64,000 nucleotides of DNA, from positions 66,074,692 to 66,138,691 of the forward strand of contig OY987299.1 of assembly GCA_963920635.1 (NCBI GenBank), in the 5' to 3' direction. Below are positions 40,951-51,379 of this stretch, piece after piece. The stretch is from Pseudeuparius sepicola (lineage: Eukaryota; Arthropoda; Insecta; Coleoptera; Anthribidae). Position numbers and translations under genes: made by a program. How positions within the stretch are numbered: position 1 is the stretch's first letter; every line of letters begins with the position of its first letter. The notes under the pieces are model-generated. The model was given only the letters and a program-made list of their open reading frames with translations, was not told where the DNA came from and searched no databases.

Positions 40951-42935
40951 CAGTAACCGTTCAAATTCCATAGATAGGTACTGCCGTAATCCAAAATTTC
41001 ACTGAACTACGCGTATCTATTATACTGAAGTAGGTACTGATACACTTCCATCTTTCCAAAGAAAAACAAACACGAAACTCAGACTTTTCATATATTTATT
41101 ACAACGCCTCGATAGAGTCTTTATTTGTGGCCACGACCAAGAATCTACTGAAGCAAGTGCGACGCATAGGACGTGAAAAGTGCCGAGTTGGTTTTATTAA
41201 ACAATGAAACTTATACCTACGTATATATAAAATAAATGAGAAATATGCCAGAGATGTGAAACCTAATTGTGTTGCAAGTTTGAGGGTCCAAAAAAAATAT
41301 TGGCTTTAATTTTTTAAGGTGAGAAACACATCTAACAGCCAGTTTGGAAATATACAAGGCAAAAAAAGTAGTGATGTGGCTGTCCCATTTTATGTTTTAT
41401 ACAGGTTGGGTTATTTTAGAATAGTTGTTCAATAGACCGAGACAACATCATAAACGCTTCCCGTTAGAACAGAATGTGATGAAAAGAAAAATTCCATCTG
41501 GGTCAAGCTACTACATAACCAAAATAAAAAATACTGAACGTTATAAAATTTAAAAAATCATATTTTCTACGGATTTTTATCCTCTGAAAATTGTTCTTGT
41601 GTAAAATTCAGTTTCTCTGGGTCAAGCTAGGTGGTAACTATATAACCAAAATAAAAAATACTGAACGTTATAAAATTTAAAAAATCATATTTTCAAGGGA
41701 TTTTTGTCCTCTGAAAATTGGTTTTGTATAAATTGAGTTTCAATAAGTTACTAATTGAGATAATAGGAAAAAAATCTTAAGAATCTCTTATAGAATTCTG
41801 AGACAACGACCCTGAGAGTAAATATCATACAAAAATCTTTGTGCGTTGACTTTCAACTCAATTTAATAATTAGGTTTAATAATGACAATTTTCTCGATTA
41901 TCTAGAATCAAAAATATTGCGAGTGGCAATTTTCTAGATATCATGTGAAGCCTTATTATTGCGTCGTAAGTTAGAGGATCCAAAAATATTGGCTTAAATT
42001 GTTTAGTAAATGCGATTAAAATATGTTTAGTTTATCAACAGTTAATTGTAACAGCTTATAATCTTAGAAGCTAAACTCTTTAAAAAAATTTTTAGACAAA
42101 AAGTTGTAGTTTAATAATGGTCAGTTGGATTCCTTTTGAATCATGTTTGCATATTACCTACAAGGAGTTACAACCTCAAAACATAGAAATCGCTCATTTT
42201 AAACCGATTTAATAAAAATTTCACCAAAACAATACTTTCACTCATATGATACACTTCTGATTAATAAAAAAGGCACCATAGGTAGTAATAATAAGATATT
42301 CAACGGAATTTTTATCGACTGTTTGCCCATTTTGCTAGCTTTTGGGGGTATTCCTTGATATTTTAGACTGATAAAAATGAATAATAAAAATTAAAAATAA
42401 AAATTTCACCAAAACAATACTTTCACTCATATAATACACTTCTGATTAATAAAAAAGGCACCATAGGTAGTAGTAATAAGTTATTCAACGGAATTTTTAT
42501 CGACTGTTTGCCAATTTTGCTAGCTTTTGGGGGTATTCCTTGATATTTTAGACGGATAAAAATGAATAACTAAAATACAAAACGCACTGTTGACTTTACT
42601 TACGTGAATAGTAAGCCTATAATACGTATCGAAAACAGAGAAATATTCAGGTCAAGAAAAAAATGGCCTAATTTACAATAAAAAATATAGCAGACAACAT
42701 AGCGATGACACCGATTGACCCGTTTTGCTGGTAAAAAGTAAACAAAGGTACCTATTGCGATTCTAATCAGGCATTTCCAACGGAGATGCCTTCAATACGC
42801 CCACGTGGGAGAGCCGCCGGTGTTTCGTCACATGCAAATCGCCGCTCGAGATGGAAGCATCTCGGCCTTTCGACGCATTGCGCGCCACTTCGTTTGTTGA
42901 AATCTGGCCGCCGCGCCGCCGTCAACTTGCCCGGA
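40951..42935. other. Left-arm-only segment, 1,985 bp
   Basis: The right arm joins the flanking sequences directly (at 48,261/48,262), so this piece was lost from the right arm or gained by the left. It contains a tandem duplication: about 41,470-41,590 and 41,610-41,730 (CTGAACGTTATAAAATTTAA) and about 42,205-42,380 and 42,395-42,570 (CAAAACAATACTTTCACTCAT). No gene is supported. A CpG-rich patch begins at 42,780. Confidence 0.7.
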
Positions 42936-43135
42936 GATGCCTCGCTACGTGGTGCGTCGCATACTCGCCGTCGCGTGGTGTATGGGCGCCAGCTTTTGGC
43001 CAATTTCAAGGGAATCGTTTTTCATATTTTCGACGGATTTTCGTCCTTTTTGCAGACGTTACACTGCTAAATTGATCCGTTTTGCTGGCAAAAAATATTT
43101 CTATCGCCATGACTGAGTCACGACGCTTGGCCTTA
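42936..43135. repeat. Left inverted arm, inner block
   Basis: It pairs with 48,060-48,262 (CTCGCTACGTGGTGCGTCGC and onward to GACTGAGTCACGACGCTTG). Together with 37,897-40,950 it makes up the whole arm. Confidence 0.85.
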
Positions 43136-43770
43136 TGCGATAAACAATGTGTGTGGGTAGAGACATTCGCGTTAAAAGGTGTAACATAATATGCATGCTT
43201 TCTTCATGCAATGAATTGTAAATAAAATTCATACATCGAACTGTGACTGGTGACTGGATAAAAATGCCGTAATAAGAATCGACTGTTTTCATGAATAACC
43301 TCATTGAATTTTATGCAGTTTTAGAAAGTTAATGTGGGTTGGAAAATTTGTATTATATGCTGGATGCAGAGAAAAAGTGGAAATTTCATATAAGTTGAGC
43401 TGTTTATGAATGAAAAAAAGTTGAGAGAACAATACCTACTTATACAAACACAACAGAACGAGACAGTCTTAAAGAAAATGGGCAATTCACTCTTTGTGTA
43501 TAGGACTCGAACAGCGACTTATTATTTTAATCGGTACTGTTGTAAGAAATTCAGAAATGGAATTTTGGTTTATTTAATAAAAATATATACTTACACATTT
43601 TATCTTTATCTTTTTATGGTGCACTTTAACATATTTTCAGTTTGTAACATGTTTCTCAGGAGAACAAAATCAGGAAATACTTGTCTCTAGGATTATATTA
43701 TTATTACATTTTAGTTTCAACATGTTTTTGCACTTATAAGGGAGGATAGAAAAAAAACCAAAAATATACA
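43136..43770. other. Unique centre, no gene supported
   Basis: A/T-rich. The + strand frame 43,406-43,690 is hydrophobic with no domain. TTTATT at about 43,773 is the complement of an AATAAA signal for the minus-strand gene above. Confidence 0.4.
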
Positions 43771-43928
43771 TAAAACATATTTATTGTGTATAAAAATATA
43801 AAAGAAAATATACTTAAAAGCTAAGAATACGTATTAAATTTAAAACTAAAAGAAGGATAGGTATCTATAAACAACGTTGGAAAATAAAGACTCAAAAATT
43901 TTTTAAAAATATTTAATGTGAGAAAAAA

Positions 43929-44671
43929 CTACTTTTTTACCACATTAAATCTTTTTAAAATACCAGCAGACAGCCGTTTATCCCTCTCCATTTTCTCAAT
44001 TTTGGCTATAGATACCTGCTCCCTTTTTCTCAGTCGTTCTTTCTCTCTCCTAATAGTCGCCAGTCGATGTTGCTCCTCTCTCAAGGATTTTAGATTTTCG
44101 GCGTCCTTTTGTTTCAGCCCTTTTGAGACCTGTAATATATAGGAACCGAGTGAAGTACTCCCAGGACTAGTCAGCTCCTCGAATTCATCCTCGCTGTCCA
44201 TCTGCTGACTAACACTAATGTGCACGTCACTAAAGGAGTCCTCGCTGTCCATGCCCAACTGACGCATGTCTTTACCACCATTTCCTTTCAATTGTGGGTT
44301 ATTCGTGTTTTCCACACCACACTGCTCGACGTCCTCTTGCCGATGAACCGGTGAAATAATGGAATTCGGACAGAATGCCATTATCTCGTCGTAACAAGGC
44401 ACTTGGGAGGGCGACACGAAGGACGCACTATTCAAATCGGGCATGTTGTATGACTGTGCAGAGTCGATGGTTGGCTGAAAAGAAAAAAAATAATAAGTTT
44501 AATTTAGAAAAAAAGTATTTTTCAAAAATAAAGTTTAAAAAATAATTTTGTATGAAAAAAATTGTTGAAGATTACCAGAAAACCAAGATTTATACTTACA
44601 GGCATTATTAGCATATTGCTAAGGATAGTAGGTTTCTTTGTCGAGAGAGACAACTTCTTAGGGTGCTGCAT
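43929..44671 (-). CDS. Two-exon acidic/coiled-coil protein, 205 aa
   Basis: Exon 1 is 44,671-44,600 (24 codons, starting MQHPKKLSLS) and ends CCT|GTAAGT. Exon 2 starts after TTTTCAG at 44,474 and runs to the stop at 43,929. The frame is continuous across the 125-base intron. The N-terminal half has conserved-looking short motifs (NMPDLNSASFVSPSQ). The middle is acidic and serine-rich (MDSEDSFSDVHIS, QMDSEDEFEELTS). The last about 65 residues form a charged coiled coil (SLREEQHRLATIRREKERL) ending in a basic tail. TTATAAG at about 44,732-44,738 is a possible TATA box and AATAAA lies past the stop. The family is unknown; the layout suits a nuclear regulatory or scaffold protein. A captured host gene is possible. 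Confidence 0.65.
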
Positions 44672-44739
44672 TGTAAGTATCCAAAATACACAAAAAACAC
44701 ACCACTGGAACTACTATTGTGAATCAAGAAACTTATAAG

Positions 44740-47355
44740 AGAGGAGGCTGTGAACTGGCTAATGGCCATTCAACAAACCTCTTTAAAGGGAAAAAATTCG
44801 ATGTCAGTCAAAAAATATAGTAGGAGAAAAACGATTTGCCCACTCTAGAATTTTTAAAAAACTTGTTTATTGATCTGAGCGAGACTGTGTGGCGTTATGC
44901 GTGGTCATTAAATTTAATATGTGGTAAACAAGAGGCCACGGGGATGAACGATATAATGCAATGTAATCCAAAAAAAATTAGCTAGACTGTATGGCGTTAT
45001 ACACGTTCTTTAGGGCCGGACTGGGCTGATGGACTAGGGGGAATTAGATTGTTAATACATCGCAGAGTCTTTGCGAAATTGAATGTGATAATGTTTAAAG
45101 AAACAAATCGCGCATGGGTTGTCCAATCATATCGTTGCACAGTTAATTAAAAATGTAGACGCAAAAACATATCTCCCAAAAAAAAAAGTTCAACCTACTT
45201 TCCGCTTAAAAATCGAACAACAGAGGTATCTCCCATCGCTCACAAAACCAATTCCAGAAAGGACAAGAACGCCAAGGCCGGGCGCACTCAAATTTCGTAT
45301 CGGTGTTTTCTTTTAGTCGAAAAATATTTCCAAGGTAAAAGCTGAACTTTTGGGGTGTATGTTGAAAATTTACATTTTGGGGTACGAATGAGGTTGATCG
45401 CGGCGTCTCGGCTAGAAGGTCAAAATGGGTCAAAATGGGCCTAAGGTTTTGAAATTTTTTTTTACACCTACCTAATTCTTCATCTTGAACAAGTTTCATT
45501 AACAACATTTTAACGTGTAAGCTACAGAAAAGGCACTCTTCTAAAATAGTATAATATTTTTAATTAAAAGATACCTCTGTAAGGATATTAGGCAGACTTT
45601 TAGGCTATGTGTTCTCTAGAAAAATTGTTAGAGTGCTTGCTTTAGGTAGCGAAAATCGCAGGGGTGGAAAGTCACGGTGGAGTCATTGATAAACGGTTCC
45701 ACTTATCGAAATTTGGAAGGAAGTCACTGTGGTAATCATCGTTAAAATCTTCTATTACCTACGCTGCTATAATTAAATATTTATCTACGGCTTGGTTCTG
45801 TTTCTTTTCCAATGCCTAAATAGTACATTTTATAATATTAATTTTGTTTCCTCTCCAATATATTGTACGGTGTTTGTATCACATATATCTGTGAAAAACA
45901 ACGTTTCAGATATTTCTCAGTTTTTAAGAGCGGTGTTTGGTCAGAAACGATCTAGTGGATGATGGGGTAGTAAAAAGGCCGCCGTTTTTCCAGAGCCTGT
46001 TTTGAATACACCCCACCAAGTCTTGACTTGTCATTATGATAGGTATTGCATACTTTTGTATAGGAGTCAGCTTTTGTTAACCCAACTTCTTTCTGTTATC
46101 TTCTTCCACCATTTTAATCTCAATTCATCTACCCGACGCCACAATATGTTACTAATCGTGAATAAATAGCACATTTCATAGTGAAGTTTATAAACCAGTG
46201 GGATTTGGCAATTTTGTTTAAATATAATGAAAAATAGCTCGTTTTGGTCTTGATTATTGTTAGACAAATTATCGCAAACTTCACTTTTCAGAAGAATGAT
46301 TTTATTGTGATGTAATGATTGTACAAAGACGCCAGCGCAAACACGATCACGATAATTAACTGCTAACCTTAAACAAAACAGCTGACGATTTTATGCGATT
46401 TTTATTATGACTTAGCTTGTTGTTCCTTTGTTCCGCGCTGACTTAGCCTATTCTTCCCGTGTATGGGTATTTTAAAGTAATACGTATATTGTGACCTAGC
46501 CTGTTTTTCCCCTGACTATTACGTTGGTTTGAAAGAGCACACAATTTACCACAAGATGGCACTGTAATCCCAATTTCAACAAAAAATGACTTGGCCTGTT
46601 TTTCCCGTGTACCCTTCATATGGTTTTGTTTCTCTCAAGATTGGGTTTCAACCCCAGTGGCGAAAGAAGGAAGGCCCCAACTTGCATTATCTAGTTTTTA
46701 CTCTAATCTTTTCTAGTCTATATTGTTTAGGATTTGTATGAAAAAATGAATTTTGTATCATCAAGTTGGCGACTCTCCCTGCAGCTCGAAACGGTTGTTT
46801 GTGATTCCATACTTTCATAATATAAGCTTATAAGGTAATATCCCATATTTTTAAATTACACTATTCTTTGTATCTCTCTAATATGTTTGATCAAACATGG
46901 ATTAGACCTCCTGCGCCCTGCATTCTACCTCAAAGGTGGTGGGAAAATGAATGCATATAGTTTTGTTACAATTTAAAAATATATATAAAAGAACAATTCA
47001 ACCTATTTATAACTAATATCCATATGAAACTGTACGTCTAATTTGCGATTAAAAATTTTTGTTGAAGGTGTGAAACATTTTCGATTTTTTTTTATTGCGT
47101 TCTGTATTCTACCTCGAAGTAGGAAACGAACGCATGATGATTGTCAGTTAAATGCGACGTGGTTCTTCAATTTCTCGGCCACGCTCGTCGGCCAAATTTT
47201 TTATCGAGACTTGCACAGCAAAACGCCGGGCGCCACGGAGCGCCGCTGCGTCTAGGGTTCCGATGCAAAATATCTCAGCCGCGCTCGTACCTGGATCGTG
47301 GGAGCACAGATGTTTGATGACACCCGGATTTCAGAGGCGTACATCAGGGTGTAGT
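44740..47355. other. Unique centre between the two genes
   Basis: No gene is supported. Features: a pair of GACTGT(G/A)TGGCGTTAT words at 44,884 and 44,993; a possible diverged fragment of the 15.66-kb foldback family at 45,480-45,560; four copies of a TGAC(T/C)TAGCCTGTTTTTCCC-type word (46,408-46,610). A CpG-richer segment at 47,140-47,350 has no recognised domain. Confidence 0.45.
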
Positions 47356-47862
47356 CTAATTTCTTGCTGAATCATCAATGTTGGAGGATTTCGGCAATAA
47401 TGGACCCGATTTTGAGGTGCTTTGTGAAAAAAAAAAAAGAAGAAAAATTGACACAAACATTTTATTAGGGGATCTATACATGGTGTTATAATTTATTTCT
47501 CCGTAATTAATACATGAACAGTTTTCAAAAAGTTTTTCTGAATTGGTATTAGAACAGAAAGACGTAAATTGATTAATTTTCTTAATATGATTCACTAGTC
47601 TTGACGCATATCCTCTTCGACGATATTCTTCATGGGTAAAAACAAAATTGAGATTTTTCGGGTTGGAGTGTTTGTTTAAAGGGTCGAAATCAATTTTTGA
47701 CATTAGGACAAATGAAACCGGTTTAGCATCAACGTATAATATATAGCACGATATTTTTTTATCTAGGCACCACTGATCGAACATACTTCTTGCAATACCA
47801 TCTCTCACGACTTGTCTTATTTTGTTTACTGCTTGTCGATCAAAAAAGAATCTGATCTCCAT
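47356..47862 (-). CDS. GNAT-family N-acetyltransferase
   Basis: The first ATG in frame is at 47,862 (MEIRFFFDRQAVNKIRQVVR); upstream codons exist only after a GTG. Strand-rich segments CYILYVDAKPVSFVLMSKI and NLNFVFTHEEYRRRGYASRL follow; the latter holds the acetyl-CoA-binding motif R-x-x-G-x-A (RRRGYA). FCSNTNSEKLFENCSC matches the C-terminal GNAT pattern in which a Cys/Asn region precedes the substrate site. GNAT enzymes transfer acetyl from acetyl-CoA to amines of proteins or small molecules; the substrate cannot be told. The last 40 residues are low-complexity, and an AATAAA lies within the frame at 47,461-47,466, so the true end may be earlier or spliced. It is cargo unusual for a Polinton-like element. 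Confidence 0.7.
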   Translation of the reverse strand: MEIRFFFDRQAVNKIRQVVRDGIARSMFDQWCLDKKISCYILYVDAKPVSFVLMSKIDFDPLNKHSNPKNLNFVFTHEEYRRRGYASRLVNHIKKINQFTSFCSNTNSEKLFENCSCINYGEINYNTMYRSPNKMFVSIFLLFFFSQSTSKSGPLLPKSSNIDDSARN

Positions 47863-47892
47863 GTTGCACAGACGTTTGAATGAAAAATCATC

Positions 47893-47985
47893 GGTCACAC
47901 ACTTTTAAGACATTACCCCCACCACTTTTATATTTTTCCATACACTTTTTAAGACGTTACCCCCACCACTTTTATAAATTTTAAA
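47893..47985 (-). promoter_or_regulatory. Duplicated TATA-containing unit before the GNAT gene
   Basis: On the minus strand (A)TATAAAAGTGGTGGGGGTAA occurs twice, about 47 bp apart (47,896-47,932 and 47,943-47,980), each followed by GTCTTAAAA. Duplicated core promoter units directly upstream of the ATG are the simplest reading. Confidence 0.55.
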
Positions 47986-48599
47986 CTAGCCGAAACCTTG
48001 ATCCATTTGAGATGTTAAGATATTTGGGGAAGCGTTTGGAAGTTGCGCCAGCAGCGAATTGCATAAGGTCAAGCGTCGTGACTCAGTCATGGCGATAGAA
48101 ATATTTTTTGCCAGCAAAACGGATCAATTTAGCAGTGTAACGTCTGCAAAAAAGACGAAAATCCGTCGAAAATATGAAAAACGATTCCCTTGAAATTGGC
48201 CAAAAGCTGGCGCCCATACACCACGCGACGGCGAGTATGCGACGCACCACGTAGCGAGGCATGGTTGTTTTTCCCGTGAAAATGACTGTGCCGTTAGAAA
48301 AATGATGTTTGGTTATATCTGATAGCTCGGGGATGTTTATTTTACTGTCTGGGGCATTAGATGTAACCTGATTTCTTTTTATACATCATCAAGAATCTTT
48401 CGGTGAGTTGTATTTTGTTTTCTTATCTCTAGGGTATTTTTTTTATGTACTTGCGTCGCATTTTGAAACCTATATCGTAAAACCGGTGGTGGCACCCTGT
48501 GTTTAAAAACTATACTTCGAAAAAACATCTTGTCTGATCCAATTTTGTTATCATTTTCGTAAATGGGGTAAACAAATTAAACGTTAGCAATTATATTTG

Positions 48600-48945
48600 T
48601 ATCAAAAAAAATTTTGTCGAAAAAGAATTTGGCAAAAAAAAAAATTGGCAAAAAAAAATTCGACAAAAAAAAAATTTGGCAAAAAAAATGTCAAAAAAAA
48701 TTTTACAAAAAAAAATTTTGACAAAAAAAATTTTGACAAAAAAAAATTTTGACAAAAAAAAATTTGACAAAAAAAAATTTTGACAAAAAAAATTTTGACA
48801 AAAAAAAAATTTGGCAAAAAAAAATTTGGCAAACAAAAATTTTGGCAAAAAAAATTGTCAAAAAAAAAATTTGACAAAAAAAAATTTTGACGAAAAAAAA
48901 ATTGACAAAAAAAAATTTTGGCAAAAAACTTCTACAAAAAATCAC
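48600..48945 (-). repeat. A-rich minisatellite of the right arm
   Basis: This is the inverted counterpart of 40,214-40,612 with fewer units, showing slippage after the arms were made. Confidence 0.9.
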
Positions 48946-50026
48946 AAAAAATTTTCACCTGTCTGAATGACAGTCGGTCCTCCGCCTATTAAGATATAGC
49001 TTTTACTTCCTTTATATAAGTTTTCGTTTCCAAGATATCAAGCGGTTTATAAATGGGACAGCTGGTATATTTACATTTTTTTCTTTCTTTTGCTCATGTA
49101 ATCCTTGGGAATTTTTTTACGAAAGGTTTCCAAATATCTAGCTGTTTAAAAATGGGACAGCTGGTATATACTTACTTGCATCTTGGAGCACTCGAACTGA
49201 TACGTGGAATCACGCACCCTTCTTATAGGCCATTATTTGTCGACTAAGGTTTTTTTTTGTCTGGTCAGCAGAGCCGCGTTTGCCTACCAAGGTTTTTTCC
49301 TAACCTTATATATTTTTTGAATCCACCGGTATAAAATATCGTCATTATTTCCTTCTGTGGGGAACTAAAAAATATTTACTTTCAAATAAGGTTGAGGAAA
49401 CCGGTATTTAAAAAAGTAATAACCCCTAAAATTTTTCCAAACGAGATGAACTGAAACAGCTAGGGTGTATAAAATGGGACAGCCGCGCAATTACCTTTTT
49501 CGGTCTTGTGTATATTTTACTGGAATAAATAATTATTTCCAATTTTTTTTTGGTACAACCTCTACATCGTATTTTTTTTACTGAAATTTTATCATCATTT
49601 TTTTCCAAGTGAAACTGACGTTATTTTTACCTTTACATATATTTTTACCGGTATACAAAACTTATTCGAAAATTCTACCTACATTTTCACGTCTTGGATT
49701 TTTTTTACAGATTTTGTTCAAACAAAATTTCCTATGTTATCTGGGGCCTTCCGACTAACTATTATAATAACTGTTTTTATCAGTCACTCGAAAAAATTCT
49801 ATCTGCACTTGTATATAAAACATTCGTCTGAGTCTTGTCTTGTACATTTCACCGTCAAAAAATGAAAATTTCCCAAAATGTTATCGGGATTATAGGATCA
49901 GGACCTTTTTAAAATTACATTTTTTGAATAAAAAATTTTCAAATTTTTTCGATTTTTCATAGGTATCAAAAGTGCGGAACTGCGCATGCGCGAAACGCGT
50001 GCAAGGGGGAAGGGTGGATTTTGTTC

Positions 50027-50160
50027 GGGCAACTACATGCCAGTCGGACGGAGGCCTTCGGCCTCCGTTCCTCCTGGCACGTAGTTATTTAGAAGATAAT
50101 TGGGTGAAATTTGTAGCCTATTGTTCTATATGCGGTTTCAGCAAAATCGCTGAGTGCTCG
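50027..50160. other. Hairpin and 100-bp segment present only in the right arm
   Basis: ACTACATGCCAG...GGACGGAGGCC is followed after TTC by GGCCTCCGTTCC...CTGGCACGTAGT, an imperfect stem of about 26 bp including the perfect CGGAGGCCTTCGGCCTCCG. The left arm lacks one half plus about 60 bp, with TCG at both edges of the gap. Confidence 0.7.
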
Positions 50161-50604
50161 ACCAAACAAAGCAGGCGTCTGTCGTGAACTATTCCACGTG
50201 TTTTCTCTTACTATATATTTACTATGCGGTCACGCGTTCGCAGCGAGTAACCCGATGCGACGCAACAGCTGAGTTATATTTTTGTGTACTTGAACAATTC
50301 GGGGTTTATTTGCACAAATAAATTAAAAATTATGGTTCATAAGATCACAAACGCAGACCTTATCGATAACAATTTTATTAGACTTTTTTTTTCATTATTA
50401 GCCATTACTTGACATAACCTACAATTTTCCAAATTTATGTGTATAAGTTAAGAATCACCCTGTATACACATAACAGTGGAATAGAGTGATATTATTGCTT
50501 AGAGTGAGAGTTTTATTATAATATGATGCTTCAGGTGTTTTCCCTTCAACACAAAGATTCTTATAAAAAAACACAACAAAAGATTTTTAAACGTTTATTA
50601 AAAA

Positions 50605-50727
50605 TTAATTGTGTAAGTCAATATGTTTTATCTTCATTTTAAATTCATATAACATAAGTTCATATTTCAATGCTTCTAAATTCTTCAAATATTGTTGCAG
50701 TTTTCTTCTGTACTCCAGCTTCGTCAT
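50605..50727 (-). CDS. Arm protein 2, 40-aa coiled coil (right copy)
   Basis: It mirrors 38,541-38,663, with the same ATGA overlap (50,727-50,724) and stop TAA at 50,607-50,605. One codon differs (GAA-TTT against GAA-ATT, changing Ile to Phe). The + strand frame 50,670-51,068 over the same bases is antisense and not credible. Confidence 0.6.
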   Translation of the reverse strand: MTKLEYRRKLQQYLKNLEALKYELMLYEFKMKIKHIDLHN

Positions 50728-51032
50728 GGTTCTACAATAAATTCGATATTTGTAGATCGGCCGACGGGTCCAAGACTCTTCATGTAATACCTCCTTCCGT
50801 TACCGATATCCCTATTAATTTCTTCGATCCGTTGGGGCGTAAACTCGGCCGTGTATCGTTGCGGCAGCACCGTCTTAAATTCTTCGAACTCTACGTAGAC
50901 CTTCTCTCCGTATTGCGTGTTCACTTTGTCCACGCTCGTGATTTGAAAATTTTCATCCACGTCCATATTTTGAACGCTTTCGAATTTCTTGACGATCAAA
51001 TTCTTGTTCAGGTGATTCAGGAACGACTGCAT
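50724..51032 (-). CDS. Arm protein 1, 102 aa (right copy)
   Basis: It is identical in protein to the left copy (38,236-38,544) and transcribed outward-to-inward from its own arm promoter, so the element has two convergent copies pointing to its centre. Identity between the arms suggests recent origin or continuous homogenisation by copying one arm from the other. Function: see the left copy; an OB-fold-like DNA-binding role is possible but unproven. Confidence 0.75.
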   Translation of the reverse strand: MQSFLNHLNKNLIVKKFESVQNMDVDENFQITSVDKVNTQYGEKVYVEFEEFKTVLPQRYTAEFTPQRIEEINRDIGNGRRYYMKSLGPVGRSTNIEFIVEP

Positions 51033-51379
51033 TTTGAACTCGGCAAATCAGACTGTGGGAAATTGTAAGTGTATATAACGGGAAAACTGCTCTTGCGCAC
51101 GAATATATAGACCTCACCCCACCAAGCCGTTGGAGTGGGGGTTGCCCCGTCGTTGGAGTGGGGGGGGGGGGTCAACTGGGGGTCACACGTGGCCCAAAGG
51201 TCAAAGGTTAACCTATCAGGATCTAGGGGTCAACTGGGGTCATCCGGTGACGTCACGTGACCTCGGGCATGACGTAGCCACTTTGCTCCCGTGACCTCGG
51301 GCCGTAGGGGACTCTCAGGATCAAGGGGTCAACTGAGGTCAAAGTGAGCCCGTACTCTCTTTGTATTACTACTTGTGCC

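Larger units (their letters stand above)
37897..51373. mobile_element. Polinton/Maverick-like element, 13,477 bp, TSD TGTGCC
   Basis: TGTGCC stands on both sides (37,891-37,896; 51,374-51,379). The termini are AGTAGTAATACAAAGAGAG and its exact complement. AGT...ACT ends and a 6-bp duplication are the structural signature of Polintons/adintoviruses, whose retrovirus-type integrase makes 6-bp duplications. Inverted arms exceed 3 kb, far longer than usual. Gene content: a two-ORF unit in each arm, an acidic/coiled-coil spliced gene and a GNAT gene. No protein-primed polymerase, integrase, adenain-like protease, packaging ATPase or capsid frame could be recognised, so it is probably non-autonomous. 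It could be an integrated DNA-virus relative or a transposon with captured genes. Confidence 0.8.
48060..51373. repeat. Right inverted arm
   Basis: It pairs with 42,936-43,135 (at 48,060-48,262) and with 37,897-40,950 (at 48,262-51,373). The seam at 48,261/48,262 corresponds to the loss of the 1,985-bp left segment. Confidence 0.85.

Noticed and set aside
42767..43070. Overlapping ORFs on both strands in a CpG-rich patch (42,767-43,009 minus; 42,786-43,070 plus)
   Set aside because: CpG-rich DNA lacks stop codons in many frames; no domain, no consistent start, and the patch is only partly conserved in the other arm.
47863..47898. Longer GNAT protein starting at 47,898
   Set aside because: The codon there is GTG; the first ATG is at 47,862 and the extra residues overlap the duplicated TATA unit.
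50670..51068. 132-aa frame opposite arm protein 1 (mirrored at 38,200-38,598)
   Set aside because: It is antisense to the better-supported 102-aa/40-aa unit that has a TATA box and AATAAA, and starts without a good context.
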